DNA of 64,000 nucleotides from assembly GCA_017626095.1 (NCBI GenBank), contig JAGAJL010000024.1, positions 1-64,000 on the forward strand, read 5' to 3'. Position numbers and translations under genes: made by a program. Below are positions 9,651 through 18,340 of the stretch, one piece after another. How positions within the stretch are numbered: position 1 is the stretch's first letter; every line of letters starts with the position of its first letter. The DNA comes from Lachnospiraceae bacterium (GTDB taxonomy: Bacteria > Bacillota > Clostridia > Lachnospirales > Lachnospiraceae). The notes under the pieces were generated by a model that saw nothing but the letters and a program-made list of their open reading frames with translations, made no database searches and was not told the DNA's origin.

Positions 9651-9701
9651 AACATCTTTATCTATCAATCATTTTACCTATCAATTATCTTTACCCTATC
9701 G
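9651..9701. repeat. three imperfect direct repeats in the sigG leader
   Basis: On the minus strand three related units read GATAGGGTAAAGAT, GATAGGTAAAATGAT and GATAGATAAAGAT, spaced about 17 bp apart, 70-120 bp upstream of the sigG start. They could be binding sites or remnants of duplication. Confidence 0.45.
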
Positions 9702-9737
9702 GCTGTTTTCAAAGGGTTATTCTTTTGATATCAGGCT

Positions 9738-10547
9738 TTAGCCTTGCACTTTTTTCAAAATATTGTCCAAAGTCTTAGGCATCAGACGGAATCCCATTGA
9801 TGCAGGATTTAATACAGCTCCCTGACATTTGCCGACAAGCATTTTCTGAATTTGTTCAACCGGAACAATCGTTGCCTGCATATTATTCTGAATATTGAAT
9901 TTATTGAATTCCACAACATCACCGAAAATCGGAAGGAAAAATTCGCCCTCTTTATTGGCCAGATACGGAATATCAAAGGTGCCATCCTGTAGCTTTCCAT
10001 CCCAGTCTTTGGGCATTTCCACAGTCATTCTGACAGGCAGAAGATATTTGGCCCTTGCGATATTTACAGCCATTTCTTCCTCTAACTCAATCAGAACCTT
10101 CTTTTCTTCCATGGGAATATCTCGCGTAAATTCCTGAAGGAAATATAAAATCGAAATTTCCAGAGACGGATTTAAAAGCGGCTGCTGATTTTCCGGCAAT
10201 TTGGAAAAATCCGGTTTCGGAATCACATTTTCCATTTTCACCGCATGCTCTCCTTCATCATTTACGACAACAATCTGGGAAACACCATAGGAATACAAAT
10301 CGATAAAAAACTGTTTCATACTCTTTTGCTCAACCTTAATTCCAAGCATGGCATATTTGTCTGTGCGGTATTCTTTTTCTTTTTCTTTGAATTTTTCTTC
10401 ACTGGTAAAAGCATAAATCTGATCTTCTCCGCCCTCTTTATCCCATACGATAAAAGGATGTTTGGTAATACGGGAACCGAGTACCAAAAATGAATCTCTC
10501 TTTACCAGATCCATCATAACTGCTTTATCTTTTTCTGTAATTGCCAT
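9738..10547 (-). CDS. SseB family protein
   Basis: A 269-residue soluble protein resembling the SseB N-terminal domain family (PF07179). The first 120 residues hold the domain (PFIVWDKEGGEDQIYAFTSEEKF), and the second half, with IPYLANKEGEFFLPIFGD (about 194-211), looks like a second copy of the same fold. SseB proteins have no settled biochemical role. The ATG at 10547 has AGGAGA 7 bases upstream. Its own promoter is plausible at 10662-10670, so it need not be part of the sporulation genes around it. Confidence 0.75.
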   Translation of the reverse strand: MAITEKDKAVMMDLVKRDSFLVLGSRITKHPFIVWDKEGGEDQIYAFTSEEKFKEKEKEYRTDKYAMLGIKVEQKSMKQFFIDLYSYGVSQIVVVNDEGEHAVKMENVIPKPDFSKLPENQQPLLNPSLEISILYFLQEFTRDIPMEEKKVLIELEEEMAVNIARAKYLLPVRMTVEMPKDWDGKLQDGTFDIPYLANKEGEFFLPIFGDVVEFNKFNIQNNMQATIVPVEQIQKMLVGKCQGAVLNPASMGFRLMPKTLDNILKKVQG

Positions 10548-10661
10548 TTTTCATTCTCCTGTATTCTAATTTCATGCAAAACAAATATCATGCAGTATCG
10601 TTTTCCTAAGAACTATATGCAAGTTGTATTCAATATCTGTCTTTATCATTGCACTAGGAAC

Positions 10662-10670
10662 AGTATACCA
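10662..10670 (-). promoter_or_regulatory. putative extended -10 promoter
   Basis: TGGTATACT on the minus strand is an extended -10 about 115 bp before the SseB-like gene. The -35 region is weak (AGACAA at 17 bp). Confidence 0.35.
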
Positions 10671-10703
10671 TAGTTTCTTATCGGTTGTCTTTAAAAATTT
10701 CTT

Positions 10704-11579
10704 TCATACATCTTCCCCCGAATGATAAGAACGGCTTCCGATGCAAGCAAATAACTTTTGTTTATCAGCCTTTCCCTGCAGCACATCTTCCAAAATCAAC
10801 ATGCACGTTTCAAAATCCTGCAAGCCCTGTTTGAATCGTTCCCGGAACATCAGATAATCCGTTTTTGTCACATCATACGTATTGCTATTCACAAACAATG
10901 CTGAGGCAAAAGCAAACCCCAACAACCTTTTTTCAACCGGACCATACAGCTTCTCCCGGATTCCTGAATCATCTTTAATCAAAAATGTAATTGCATGGTA
11001 ACAAAAAAAGTTAACGGAAATCTGCAGATAACTAACCGGATGCCGTCCTTGATAAGTTCGGTTCAAAGCGCTTTTTAGCAGCCTTTTAATGGTAGCTTCT
11101 TCTCTTCTTTTCAAATGTGTAAGCCTCGGCACACTGATTTTAGCAACATCCCGTCTCAGAAATTCCCTTGCTATATAAACATCCATTGCGCCCTCATATC
11201 GAAAATGTGCCGCCAAATTTTGTTTGGTATCATTACCGGTCACTTCATAAACCAAAGGATGCGCATTACAGTCTAACATGTAATGTCCGACAAAGCCGAT
11301 AAAATAGCTCAGAGCAATCTCCTTTTGCTTCCCGGTATAGGAATTCGCACATAGAAAGAGATTTTTCAAAAACAGTCCGGTATTTTCTTCATGCAACATG
11401 GTACCGATGCTCATTTCCGGTCTGATCAAATCAAAAAAATCATAGAAAAACACATCCGGTCCGGCCAACCCCACGCAATACGCATGAGGTTGCCTTTTGA
11501 TGATATCTTTCACGTTTCCTTCTTTTAATTCTCTATAATTTAAAATTCCGCATGTATAGTGTGTGATATATGCCGGCAT
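10704..11579 (-). CDS. zinc-dependent phospholipase C-like protein
   Basis: A 291-residue protein of the zinc-dependent phospholipase C fold (PF00882), which is common in Clostridia as a cytoplasmic protein of unknown substrate. Conserved features are the N-terminal MPAYITHY, the GPDVFFYDFF segment (about residues 39-48), GHYMLDCNAHPLVY (about 97-110) and later histidines, all likely zinc ligands. No signal peptide is visible, so it differs from secreted toxins of the fold. A strong AAGGAGG precedes the ATG at 11579. Confidence 0.8.
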   Translation of the reverse strand: MPAYITHYTCGILNYRELKEGNVKDIIKRQPHAYCVGLAGPDVFFYDFFDLIRPEMSIGTMLHEENTGLFLKNLFLCANSYTGKQKEIALSYFIGFVGHYMLDCNAHPLVYEVTGNDTKQNLAAHFRYEGAMDVYIAREFLRRDVAKISVPRLTHLKRREEATIKRLLKSALNRTYQGRHPVSYLQISVNFFCYHAITFLIKDDSGIREKLYGPVEKRLLGFAFASALFVNSNTYDVTKTDYLMFRERFKQGLQDFETCMLILEDVLQGKADKQKLFACIGSRSYHSGEDV

Positions 11580-11606
11580 AGTTCCTCCTTACTTGCATGC
11601 CAATTC

Positions 11607-11635
11607 ATTATACTGCCTTCTATCTGACAATACAA
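11607..11635 (-). promoter_or_regulatory. putative sigma-A promoter
   Basis: A perfect TATAAT (11607-11612) and a weak TTGTAT (11630-11635) are separated by 17 bp, 28 bp upstream of the phospholipase-like gene and downstream of sigE. Confidence 0.45.
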
Positions 11636-11665
11636 ACAATTGTGAAAATTCTACTTTCTTTCACA

Positions 11666-12415
11666 CTAAACATCCTTACACATTTCCCGTTTCAGGCGTT
11701 TCATAATCTTTTTCTCCAAACGCGAAATGTAAGACTGTGATATTCCAAGCATACATGCAACTTCCTTCTGTGTCAATTCTTCTCCATCCTCACTATCCAG
11801 TCCAAACCGCATATTGATAATGGTTCGTTCCCTGTCAGACAGTTTACTAATAGCATTATGCAAAACCTTTTTTTCAACCTCTTCTTCAATGTCCCGATAA
11901 GTAATATCTTCTTCAGTCCCGAGAATATCCGATAACAAAAGCTCGTTTCCATCCCAGTCAACATTGAGCGGTTCATCAATGGAAACCTCCAGCTTAGTCT
12001 TATTATTCCGCCGTAAATACATCAAGATCTCATTTTCAATACACCTTGAAGCATAGGTTGCCAGCTTGATATTTTTATTTGGATTGTATGTATTAATGGC
12101 TTTAATCAGTCCAATGGTGCCGATGGAAATCAGATCTTCTACGCCCACTCCGGTATTATCAAACTTCTTTGCAATATAGACGACCAGTCGTAAATTATGT
12201 TCAATCAAAACAGACTTTGCCGTTTCCGCCTCTTCCCGCTCTCCACTGATTAAATCATTTATCATCTCCGTCTCTTCTTCATCCAACAACGGTGGAGGAA
12301 GCACTTCCGTACCTCCAATATAATGAATATCTCCAAAATCCTCGAAATTATTTCTCTTGTTCTTTTTTAATATACTGAATTTCAAATATCCCGGTAAAAC
12401 AAATTTCAAAATCAC
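11666..12415 (-). CDS. sigE: mother-cell sigma factor SigE (pro-SigE)
   Basis: A 249-residue precursor of SigE. The first 35 or so residues form a hydrophobic and basic pro-sequence. The mature protein should begin near [12 protein letters not shown], the same junction as in Bacillus subtilis. Region 2 ([40 protein letters not shown]) and a region 4 helix-turn-helix ([21 protein letters not shown]) are clear. An ATG lies at 12433, but its first codons are the AGGAGG ribosome binding site itself; the real start is the GTG at 12415, 8 bases after it. The processing protease gene spoIIGA lies 147 bp upstream. Confidence 0.96.
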   Translation of the reverse strand: MILKFVLPGYLKFSILKKNKRNNFEDFGDIHYIGGTEVLPPPLLDEEETEMINDLISGEREEAETAKSVLIEHNLRLVVYIAKKFDNTGVGVEDLISIGTIGLIKAINTYNPNKNIKLATYASRCIENEILMYLRRNNKTKLEVSIDEPLNVDWDGNELLLSDILGTEEDITYRDIEEEVEKKVLHNAISKLSDRERTIINMRFGLDSEDGEELTQKEVACMLGISQSYISRLEKKIMKRLKREMCKDV

Positions 12416-12562
12416 AAAAAAACCTCCTATCATTTCTAAATCATCTATCCATTTCGAATTATCTTTTTTTCAGATTATCTTTTCATTTCAGCCCATTTAT
12501 TCTTTCCAAAACATCGTTTTATTGTGAATCAACTTTTCATTTAGTTCATCTGTCTTTATACC

Positions 12563-13366
12563 TTAAACCACAGCTTTCGGATGTAAAATCATCTCATATT
12601 TTGCTCTGCTTGAAAAAGGATCTAAACAAATTGCACATAAAACATGATGATAATAAGTCACTTCTTCCTTCTTTACTTCCATGGTTTCCAGAAAAAAAGC
12701 ATCCATAAGTCCTTTATTCTTTCCTACAGAGCTATAAGGTATCATCCGATATCCATTCAGATTATGTACATCCGTATCCGGAAAAAGCTTTTGATACAAA
12801 TCCATCGTCATAATACAAACCGGTTTCCCGGAAATCGGATCGGTCAAAGTATTTCCCGAATCCAACAGTCCGTAAGATGTACAAGTCCTGTTCCCCTGTT
12901 TTAAAACAACAGAAACAACACACTCTTTGTTAAGAACGTGCTGCACAAACATATTTCTGATTGTGGATATGATCAGAACCAGAAATACCACTGCCATCAT
13001 CCCAGTTAGCAAAAGGTAACTGTTTTGCAAAATATTGTTGAGCATTCCAAGGATACCGGCAAGACAAATGCAAATTCCCAATTCTGTCAAAAGGGTTTTC
13101 AGAAGTTGATTTATGCTAACTATCCGAAAAGCTAAAACAGAAATTATCGCATCAAAAATCAGAGAGACCAATAAAACCGGAATATAGTGATCTTTCACAT
13201 CATTGATGATTACGATTGTCAGGACATACGCAACACATCCGGCTATTGCCGCAAAAATGATTCGCAACGTGGATGCCCCCATATGCAATATCCTGTTTGT
13301 TATCCCAAAAACACCAACCTGATAAATAAAATTCATCAAAAAAATCAGATCATAATAGACGACCAA
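12563..13366 (-). CDS. spoIIGA: sigma-E processing peptidase SpoIIGA
   Basis: A 267-residue membrane aspartic protease that cleaves pro-SigE at the septum after a signal from the forespore. Five hydrophobic helices fill residues 1-150. The protease domain carries the catalytic LLDSGNTLTDPISGKPV (about residues 168-184), with DSGN as the active-site motif, and the conserved end YEMILHPKAVV. The start is a TTG at 13366 with AAGGTGA a few bases upstream; no ATG fits. The order spoIIGA-sigE is the standard one. A spoIIG-type promoter lies upstream. Confidence 0.94.
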   Translation of the reverse strand: MVVYYDLIFLMNFIYQVGVFGITNRILHMGASTLRIIFAAIAGCVAYVLTIVIINDVKDHYIPVLLVSLIFDAIISVLAFRIVSINQLLKTLLTELGICICLAGILGMLNNILQNSYLLLTGMMAVVFLVLIISTIRNMFVQHVLNKECVVSVVLKQGNRTCTSYGLLDSGNTLTDPISGKPVCIMTMDLYQKLFPDTDVHNLNGYRMIPYSSVGKNKGLMDAFFLETMEVKKEEVTYYHHVLCAICLDPFSSRAKYEMILHPKAVV

Positions 13367-13403
13367 AACGCATCACCTTCAAACTGTATTTTCATCTTTA
13401 CCC

Positions 13404-13436
13404 ATTATACAGACTCCCTTATGCGTTTTTTGTCAA
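13404..13436 (-). promoter_or_regulatory. spoIIGA-sigE promoter with long spacer
   Basis: The minus strand has perfect TATAAT (13404-13409) and TTGACA (13431-13436) hexamers separated by 21 bp. B. subtilis spoIIG is known for consensus hexamers 22 bp apart, used by sigma-A only with Spo0A~P bound. The TATAAT is 38 bp before the spoIIGA start. Confidence 0.75.
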
Positions 13437-13462
13437 AGAAACACAGAATAAATATGAAATAT

Positions 13463-13469
13463 TTCGACA
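13463..13469 (-). promoter_or_regulatory. 0A box (Spo0A binding site)
   Basis: TGTCGAA, the consensus 0A box, is present on the minus strand about 27 bp upstream of the -35 hexamer of the spoIIGA promoter. A one-mismatch copy (TGTCAAA, plus strand, 13431-13437) overlaps the -35. Confidence 0.65.
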
Positions 13470-13561
13470 TGAAGTGCTTATTTTGCCGATGACTAGTGGG
13501 CGGCAAAGTGCATTCGTGCAAGTGCATTGCACTTATCTCGTCACCATTTCTTATCCCATGC
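13470..13561. other. intergenic region between ftsZ and spoIIGA
   Basis: Apart from the promoter and terminator listed separately, this stretch holds an inverted repeat AAGTGCA-T-TGCACTT at 13520-13534, next to a second GTGCATTCGTGCA pattern at 13507-13519. No gene is seen. Confidence 0.4.
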
Positions 13562-13598
13562 AAAAAACACCATGAATATCGATAGATATCCATGGTGT
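13562..13598 (-). terminator. rho-independent terminator of the ftsZ end of the dcw cluster
   Basis: On the minus strand ACACCATG...CATGGTGT with an inner GATAT/ATATC helix is followed by TTTTTTG. It lies 101 bp after the ftsZ stop and separates the dcw transcript from spoIIGA. Confidence 0.8.
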
Positions 13599-13698
13599 AT
13601 CTGACATAACTTATGTATCTTTCATATTATAGTATAAGCAATATTAAAATACTCGCTACAATACTTAAATCATTCTATTTATTCTTCTATAAACCATT

Positions 13699-14913
13699 CT
13701 ATTTTTTCTGTAAGAAATCCGGAATCTTTAAGGACTGGGATTCTACATTGGCTTTAATCGGTTTTGGATCTGCGAAATGACCTGCGGACTGAATGGGTGT
13801 AACCGAAGGAATCGGAGCCGTACCTGACATTGCTGCTGTATTGGGATTTGCTGCAGCAGGTCTTGCAACCGGTCTGGGTGCTGCACTAGGAGTAACCGGA
13901 GCTACCGGCTTTCTGACATAACTTCCACCCATCTGTGAAACCAAACGTGCAGAAGGATTGCCTGCCTCTTCAATACCTGTCGCAATAACAGTAACACTAC
14001 AGAAATCCGGCTGTGCATCATCATATAATGCACCGAAGATAATATTGACATCATCTCCAACCATATCTCTAACATATTGTGCTGCATCATTTGCATCCAT
14101 CAAGGTAATATCACCGGATACATTGATCAGTACATCTGTTGCACCGGTAATGGTGGTCTCTAATAAAGGAGAGCCGACAGCCATCTTAACGGCTTCATTG
14201 GCTTTATCATCTCCCTGTCCATAACCAATACCTACATGAGCTACGCCCTTATCTTTCATAACGGTTGAAATATCTGCAAAGTCCAAATTGATAACACCGG
14301 GGATATTAATTAAATCGGTAATACCCTGTACCGCCTGCTGTAAAACCTCGTCTGCTTTCTTTAATGCTTCGGGGAATGTTGTACGTCTGTCAACAATCTC
14401 TAACAGCTTATCATTGGGAATTACAATCAAGGTATCTACATGTTCTTTTAACTTTTCGATACCGCCCAACGCATTTGTCATACGTGTACGTGCTTCAAAA
14501 CCAAATGGTTTGGTAATAACACCAACCGTCAAGATTCCCATGTCTTTTGCAACCTGGGCAACAACAGGAGCTGCACCGGTACCGGTACCACCACCCATAC
14601 CACAGGTAACAAATACCATATCTGCACCTTTCAGTGCTGCAGTAATTTCTTCTATACTTTCAAGGGCAGCCTGCTCACCAACTTCGGGTTTTGCACCTGC
14701 ACCAAGTCCTTTTGTCAATTTTTCACCAATCTGCAATAACTTCGGAGCCTTGCACAACTGCAGTGCCTGTTTATCTGTATTTAAACCAATAAAACTTACT
14801 CCTCCGATATTTTCCTGTATCATTCTATCTACGGCATTGTTTCCGGCACCCCCGACACCTGCGACGATAATCTTAGCTGCGCCTTCTGTATCATTTGACT
14901 TAATTTCTAACAA
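13699..14913 (-). CDS. ftsZ: cell division GTPase FtsZ
   Basis: A 404-residue tubulin homologue that forms the division ring. The GTP-binding region has [10 protein letters not shown] near the N-terminus and the tubulin signature [12 protein letters not shown] (about residues 105-116). A variable Pro/Ala-rich linker leads to the C-terminal tail KIPDFLQKK that binds FtsA or other partners. The open frame reaches an ATG at 14940, but that stretch encodes the AAGGAGG ribosome binding site. The start is most likely the TTG at 14913, giving an N-terminus [15 protein letters not shown] typical of clostridial FtsZ. It ends the dcw cluster and is followed by a strong terminator. Confidence 0.96.
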   Translation of the reverse strand: MLEIKSNDTEGAAKIIVAGVGGAGNNAVDRMIQENIGGVSFIGLNTDKQALQLCKAPKLLQIGEKLTKGLGAGAKPEVGEQAALESIEEITAALKGADMVFVTCGMGGGTGTGAAPVVAQVAKDMGILTVGVITKPFGFEARTRMTNALGGIEKLKEHVDTLIVIPNDKLLEIVDRRTTFPEALKKADEVLQQAVQGITDLINIPGVINLDFADISTVMKDKGVAHVGIGYGQGDDKANEAVKMAVGSPLLETTITGATDVLINVSGDITLMDANDAAQYVRDMVGDDVNIIFGALYDDAQPDFCSVTVIATGIEEAGNPSARLVSQMGGSYVRKPVAPVTPSAAPRPVARPAAANPNTAAMSGTAPIPSVTPIQSAGHFADPKPIKANVESQSLKIPDFLQKK

Positions 14914-15061
14914 GGGTATTTCCTCCTTCACAAACTTCATCTAGTTTTCTACATAATATCATATAATCATTTTACAAATTTATCAATGCTTTTTTTCGTT
15001 TCTACGCAGATTCCTTGCATGTTTCACTACAAAAACAGAATAGCAACCTGTTCTCTTTCAT

Positions 15062-15799
15062 TTAATCGGGCTCAAATGTCAATGTTGTGGTTCCCGTCTC
15101 ATATTCCCGCATGTCCAAAACGCCGGTTTTTCCATGTATGGAAGGTACAATCACCGAAAGTTGCATGATTTTTTCATCAATATGGCTTTTAGAACCAATC
15201 AGCACTCTGGCATCTCCAAAATACAGTGTAACATTGTTATCTGTATCAAAGTATATCTTGTCCGCAATGATTTCATATTTATCCAACAATTGTGTCAGTT
15301 CCAGTATTTCCTGAAAAATTTCACTGCGTTCTACGGGAAGCTGCTCATATAAGAGAACGTGATTAAAACGAAGGCCGGTAATTTCAGGTACCCCCTCCGT
15401 TATCTGCGGCGAACTTTCAACAACAATTCCCTCTCTGTCAAAATACATATAATTTCCAAGATAGGAAATACATCCCGCAAGTTTTTTTTCATAAACCATG
15501 ATACGGATTGTATCATTGCTTTTCACTTCTACATCCATTTTTTCCACAAAAGGGATGTCCTCAATGGACTTATTGCGATATTTTATATTTAAAAGCAGAG
15601 AGTTATCAAACACATTTCCCTTTAATACCATATCCGTTATTTCCTGCTCCGTATAGTGACTGTTTCCAACCACTTCCACATTGGTGACCCGATACCCGGC
15701 CAGGATCAAGGTCATGCCAGCACAGGCTAAGAGTACTGCTGCTGCCACGACCATCCATATTTTTTGTTTTAGCGTAAATCTACTGTACTCTCTCTTCAT
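15062..15799 (-). CDS. ftsQ: divisome protein FtsQ/DivIB
   Basis: A 245-residue bitopic protein with a short basic cytoplasmic tail, one transmembrane helix (about residues 13-34) and an extracellular POTRA domain starting at VTNVEVVGNSHYTEQEI. It bridges FtsL/FtsB and the septal peptidoglycan synthase. The ATG at 15799 overlaps the murA stop by 4 bp (ATGA), so the two are translationally coupled. Family membership rests on the POTRA sequence and on position between murA and ftsZ. Confidence 0.87.
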   Translation of the reverse strand: MKREYSRFTLKQKIWMVVAAAVLLACAGMTLILAGYRVTNVEVVGNSHYTEQEITDMVLKGNVFDNSLLLNIKYRNKSIEDIPFVEKMDVEVKSNDTIRIMVYEKKLAGCISYLGNYMYFDREGIVVESSPQITEGVPEITGLRFNHVLLYEQLPVERSEIFQEILELTQLLDKYEIIADKIYFDTDNNVTLYFGDARVLIGSKSHIDEKIMQLSVIVPSIHGKTGVLDMREYETGTTTLTFEPD

Positions 15800-17046
15800 T
15801 CTTCGTTAATCTTTGCTCCCAAGAGTTTTAAATCACGACAGATATTTTCATATCCTCGTTTGATAAAATAATCATTTATCACATAAGTATCACCGTCTGC
15901 AACCAGACCCGCGAGCACTAATGCGGCACCACCGCGAAGTTCCTTTGCCTCAACCGTCGCACCTTTCAGCTGTTTTACACCGCAGATCATAGCCCGATTT
16001 CCCATCACGTGGATATCTGCTCCCATTTTTAAAAGCTCCGAAACCGTCTGAAAGCGATTTTCAAAAATATTCTCTTCCAAAATACTGCATCCGTCCGCTA
16101 TACAAAACGCAGACATAAATACAGACTGCAGATCTGTTGGAAATCCGGGATACACCTCTGTCCTTACCAGGCGAGCCGGCTTTGTGGCATTTTCACCATT
16201 GATACAAACCCAGTCTTTGGCAACGGCAAGATCCGCCCCCATTGCATTTAACAACTCAAATACTTTGGATAAATGATCGGTTGGTGCCTGATTTAAAACA
16301 ATCAGCCCTCGCGTCATGGCTCCTGCCAACAGATAGGTTCCGGCAACAATCCGATCCGGCATGATTCGGTAGCATGTCTCGTAAAGACTCTTTACACCGC
16401 ATACTGTTATCTCAGATGTCCCTGCACCTGTAATCTTGGCACCTGCCTGATTCAAAAAACTACATAGTTCTACAATCTCAGGCTCCTTTGCACATCCTTT
16501 GATACGAAATACACAATCGGATAAAACAGCATACATCACTGCATTTTCCGTTGCTCCCACACTGGGAAAGGCCAATTTTACCTCTCTGCCATCCGTCTTT
16601 GTCGCTTGCGCATAAATACACTCTGTATCATCTGAAAACGCAACCCCCATCTGCCTCAAAATGTCCAGATGCATGTCAATCGGTCTTTTCCCAATGACAC
16701 ATCCCCCGGGATAACAAATGGAAATTTCTCCTATTCGTCCGAGCAGGGCTCCGATTAACACTACAGATGAGCGCATCACATTCGCATGTTCTGTTGGAAA
16801 AGCTGTATTGGAGATATCCGTTGCATCGATTTCAATCGTGTTTCGGTTTCTTTCAATCTTACATCCCACCGATTCCAACAATTTGAGCATATGATTCACA
16901 TCCGATATCTGCGGACAATTTTTTAACACGGTTCTTCCCTTGACCAAGAGCGAAGCTGCCAAAACAGGCAATGCAGAATTCTTTGACCCTTGTATATCAA
17001 CTTCCCCACATAATGTATTCCCTCCGCATACATGTATCGTATTCAT
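15796..17046 (-). CDS. murA: UDP-N-acetylglucosamine 1-carboxyvinyltransferase MurA
   Basis: A 416-residue enzyme that adds enolpyruvate from PEP to UDP-GlcNAc, the first committed step of peptidoglycan synthesis. The N-terminal GSKNSALPVLAASLL holds the catalytic Lys-Asn. The loop PGGCVIGKRPIDMH carries the active-site Cys, the residue alkylated by fosfomycin. A GTG at 17052 is in frame, but the ATG at 17046 is better placed after GGAAGG. In many relatives murG lies between ftsW and murA; here that 120-bp gap has no gene. Confidence 0.95.
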   Translation of the reverse strand: MNTIHVCGGNTLCGEVDIQGSKNSALPVLAASLLVKGRTVLKNCPQISDVNHMLKLLESVGCKIERNRNTIEIDATDISNTAFPTEHANVMRSSVVLIGALLGRIGEISICYPGGCVIGKRPIDMHLDILRQMGVAFSDDTECIYAQATKTDGREVKLAFPSVGATENAVMYAVLSDCVFRIKGCAKEPEIVELCSFLNQAGAKITGAGTSEITVCGVKSLYETCYRIMPDRIVAGTYLLAGAMTRGLIVLNQAPTDHLSKVFELLNAMGADLAVAKDWVCINGENATKPARLVRTEVYPGFPTDLQSVFMSAFCIADGCSILEENIFENRFQTVSELLKMGADIHVMGNRAMICGVKQLKGATVEAKELRGGAALVLAGLVADGDTYVINDYFIKRGYENICRDLKLLGAKINEE

Positions 17047-17166
17047 ATCCACCTTCCGTTCGTGAATATTTTTCTACTATATTGTATGCAGTTTGAATGG
17101 ATACGCGCCTGTATCATGCAGAATTCTTAACCTGCAGACAGAAATAACATCTGACCGCGGCTCTTT

Positions 17167-18324
17167 CTACATCACATTATCTTTTAGGCGAATTTGTCTT
17201 GATACATTTAACACCAGTCCGATTTCAGCCATCAAAAACATTTCCGACGTACCACCGTAACTGATGAAAGGAAGGGAAATTCCCGTATTGGGCATAGTAT
17301 TGGTAACAACTGCGATATTCAAAACAACCTGTATCGCAAAATGAGCCATTACACCGACAACCAGCAAGGCTCCGAATAAATCCGGAGAATTGTTGGCAAT
17401 CACCATACATCTCCAGATTAAAAGGACAAATAAAAGAATAACTGCCAAAGCGCCGAACAATCCCAATTCTTCACAGATGATGGAAAAAATCATATCATTC
17501 TGTGCTTCCGGAAGGAAACCAAGCTTTTGCATACTGCCGCCCAGACCTTTTCCGAAAATACCACCGGAACCAATGGCATAAAGTGCCTGAAGTGTCTGGA
17601 AACCAATTCCGTCCGGATCTTTTTCCGGATCCAGCCAGATGGCAATACGTCCCATTCGGAAACTGTCACTTTGCATATGCGTGGCAGCATATACAACACC
17701 GGCTCCAATAGCAACAACAAGTAAAAATGCAATGATATATTTTTTATAATCCGAATCGGCAACAAACAACATGACAACCGCAATTCCACCAACAATAATG
17801 CCGGAACTTAAATTATCCGTAATCTGCCATAGTAACAAAGCCATAATAGCAGGTACCGCAATGATAATCGCTGCGCCTTTCAAAGTCGCCAGTTTCTTTT
17901 TGCTAAAATGTGTGATCATGGATGCGCAAAACAAAATCACGGCTATTTTTACAATTTCTGCCGGTTGGAACTGCAAAGAACCAACCACCCTGATCCATCT
18001 TCTTGCACCGTTGACTTCCACACCCATCGGCGTAAGAACCAGAAAAATCAAGATAATTGATACACCCATACCAATAAACGCATATTTTTCCCAACGATGA
18101 TAATCAATCATAGTAGTTATAAACATAACAAATGTACCGGCAATGGTTGCAACAAACTGATGCCTCAGATAATATGTAGAATCACCAAGTTGTCCGGTTG
18201 CTTCATAGGAACTGGTGGAATAAATCATAATCAGGCCAAAAGCAATCAGAAAAATGACAACAAAAAGCAATGTATAATCAAAAAAAGATTGATTTTTTGT
18301 TTTGTTCTTTTTCCTTATGGGCAT
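17167..18324 (-). CDS. ftsW: SEDS peptidoglycan glycosyltransferase FtsW/SpoVE
   Basis: A 385-residue, ten-helix SEDS protein that polymerises lipid II. Hallmarks are WIRVVGSLQFQPAEIVK (about residues 112-128), the extracellular loop ending LPEAQNDMIFSIICEE (about 276-291) and TGISLPFISYGGTS near the C-terminus. It sits between mraY and murA, the usual place of ftsW or its sporulation paralogue spoVE; sequence alone does not separate the two. It would work with the class B PBPs upstream. A T-rich stretch (17047-17166) without genes follows. Confidence 0.92.
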   Translation of the reverse strand: MPIRKKNKTKNQSFFDYTLLFVVIFLIAFGLIMIYSTSSYEATGQLGDSTYYLRHQFVATIAGTFVMFITTMIDYHRWEKYAFIGMGVSIILIFLVLTPMGVEVNGARRWIRVVGSLQFQPAEIVKIAVILFCASMITHFSKKKLATLKGAAIIIAVPAIMALLLWQITDNLSSGIIVGGIAVVMLFVADSDYKKYIIAFLLVVAIGAGVVYAATHMQSDSFRMGRIAIWLDPEKDPDGIGFQTLQALYAIGSGGIFGKGLGGSMQKLGFLPEAQNDMIFSIICEELGLFGALAVILLFVLLIWRCMVIANNSPDLFGALLVVGVMAHFAIQVVLNIAVVTNTMPNTGISLPFISYGGTSEMFLMAEIGLVLNVSRQIRLKDNVM

Positions 18325-18340
18325 TGAGAATTCTCCTTTT

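Noticed and set aside
14288-14944. A 218-residue plus-strand ORF opposite ftsZ
   Set aside because: It is the antisense shadow of a highly conserved gene, with low-complexity Ser/Pro/Thr composition and no ribosome binding site.
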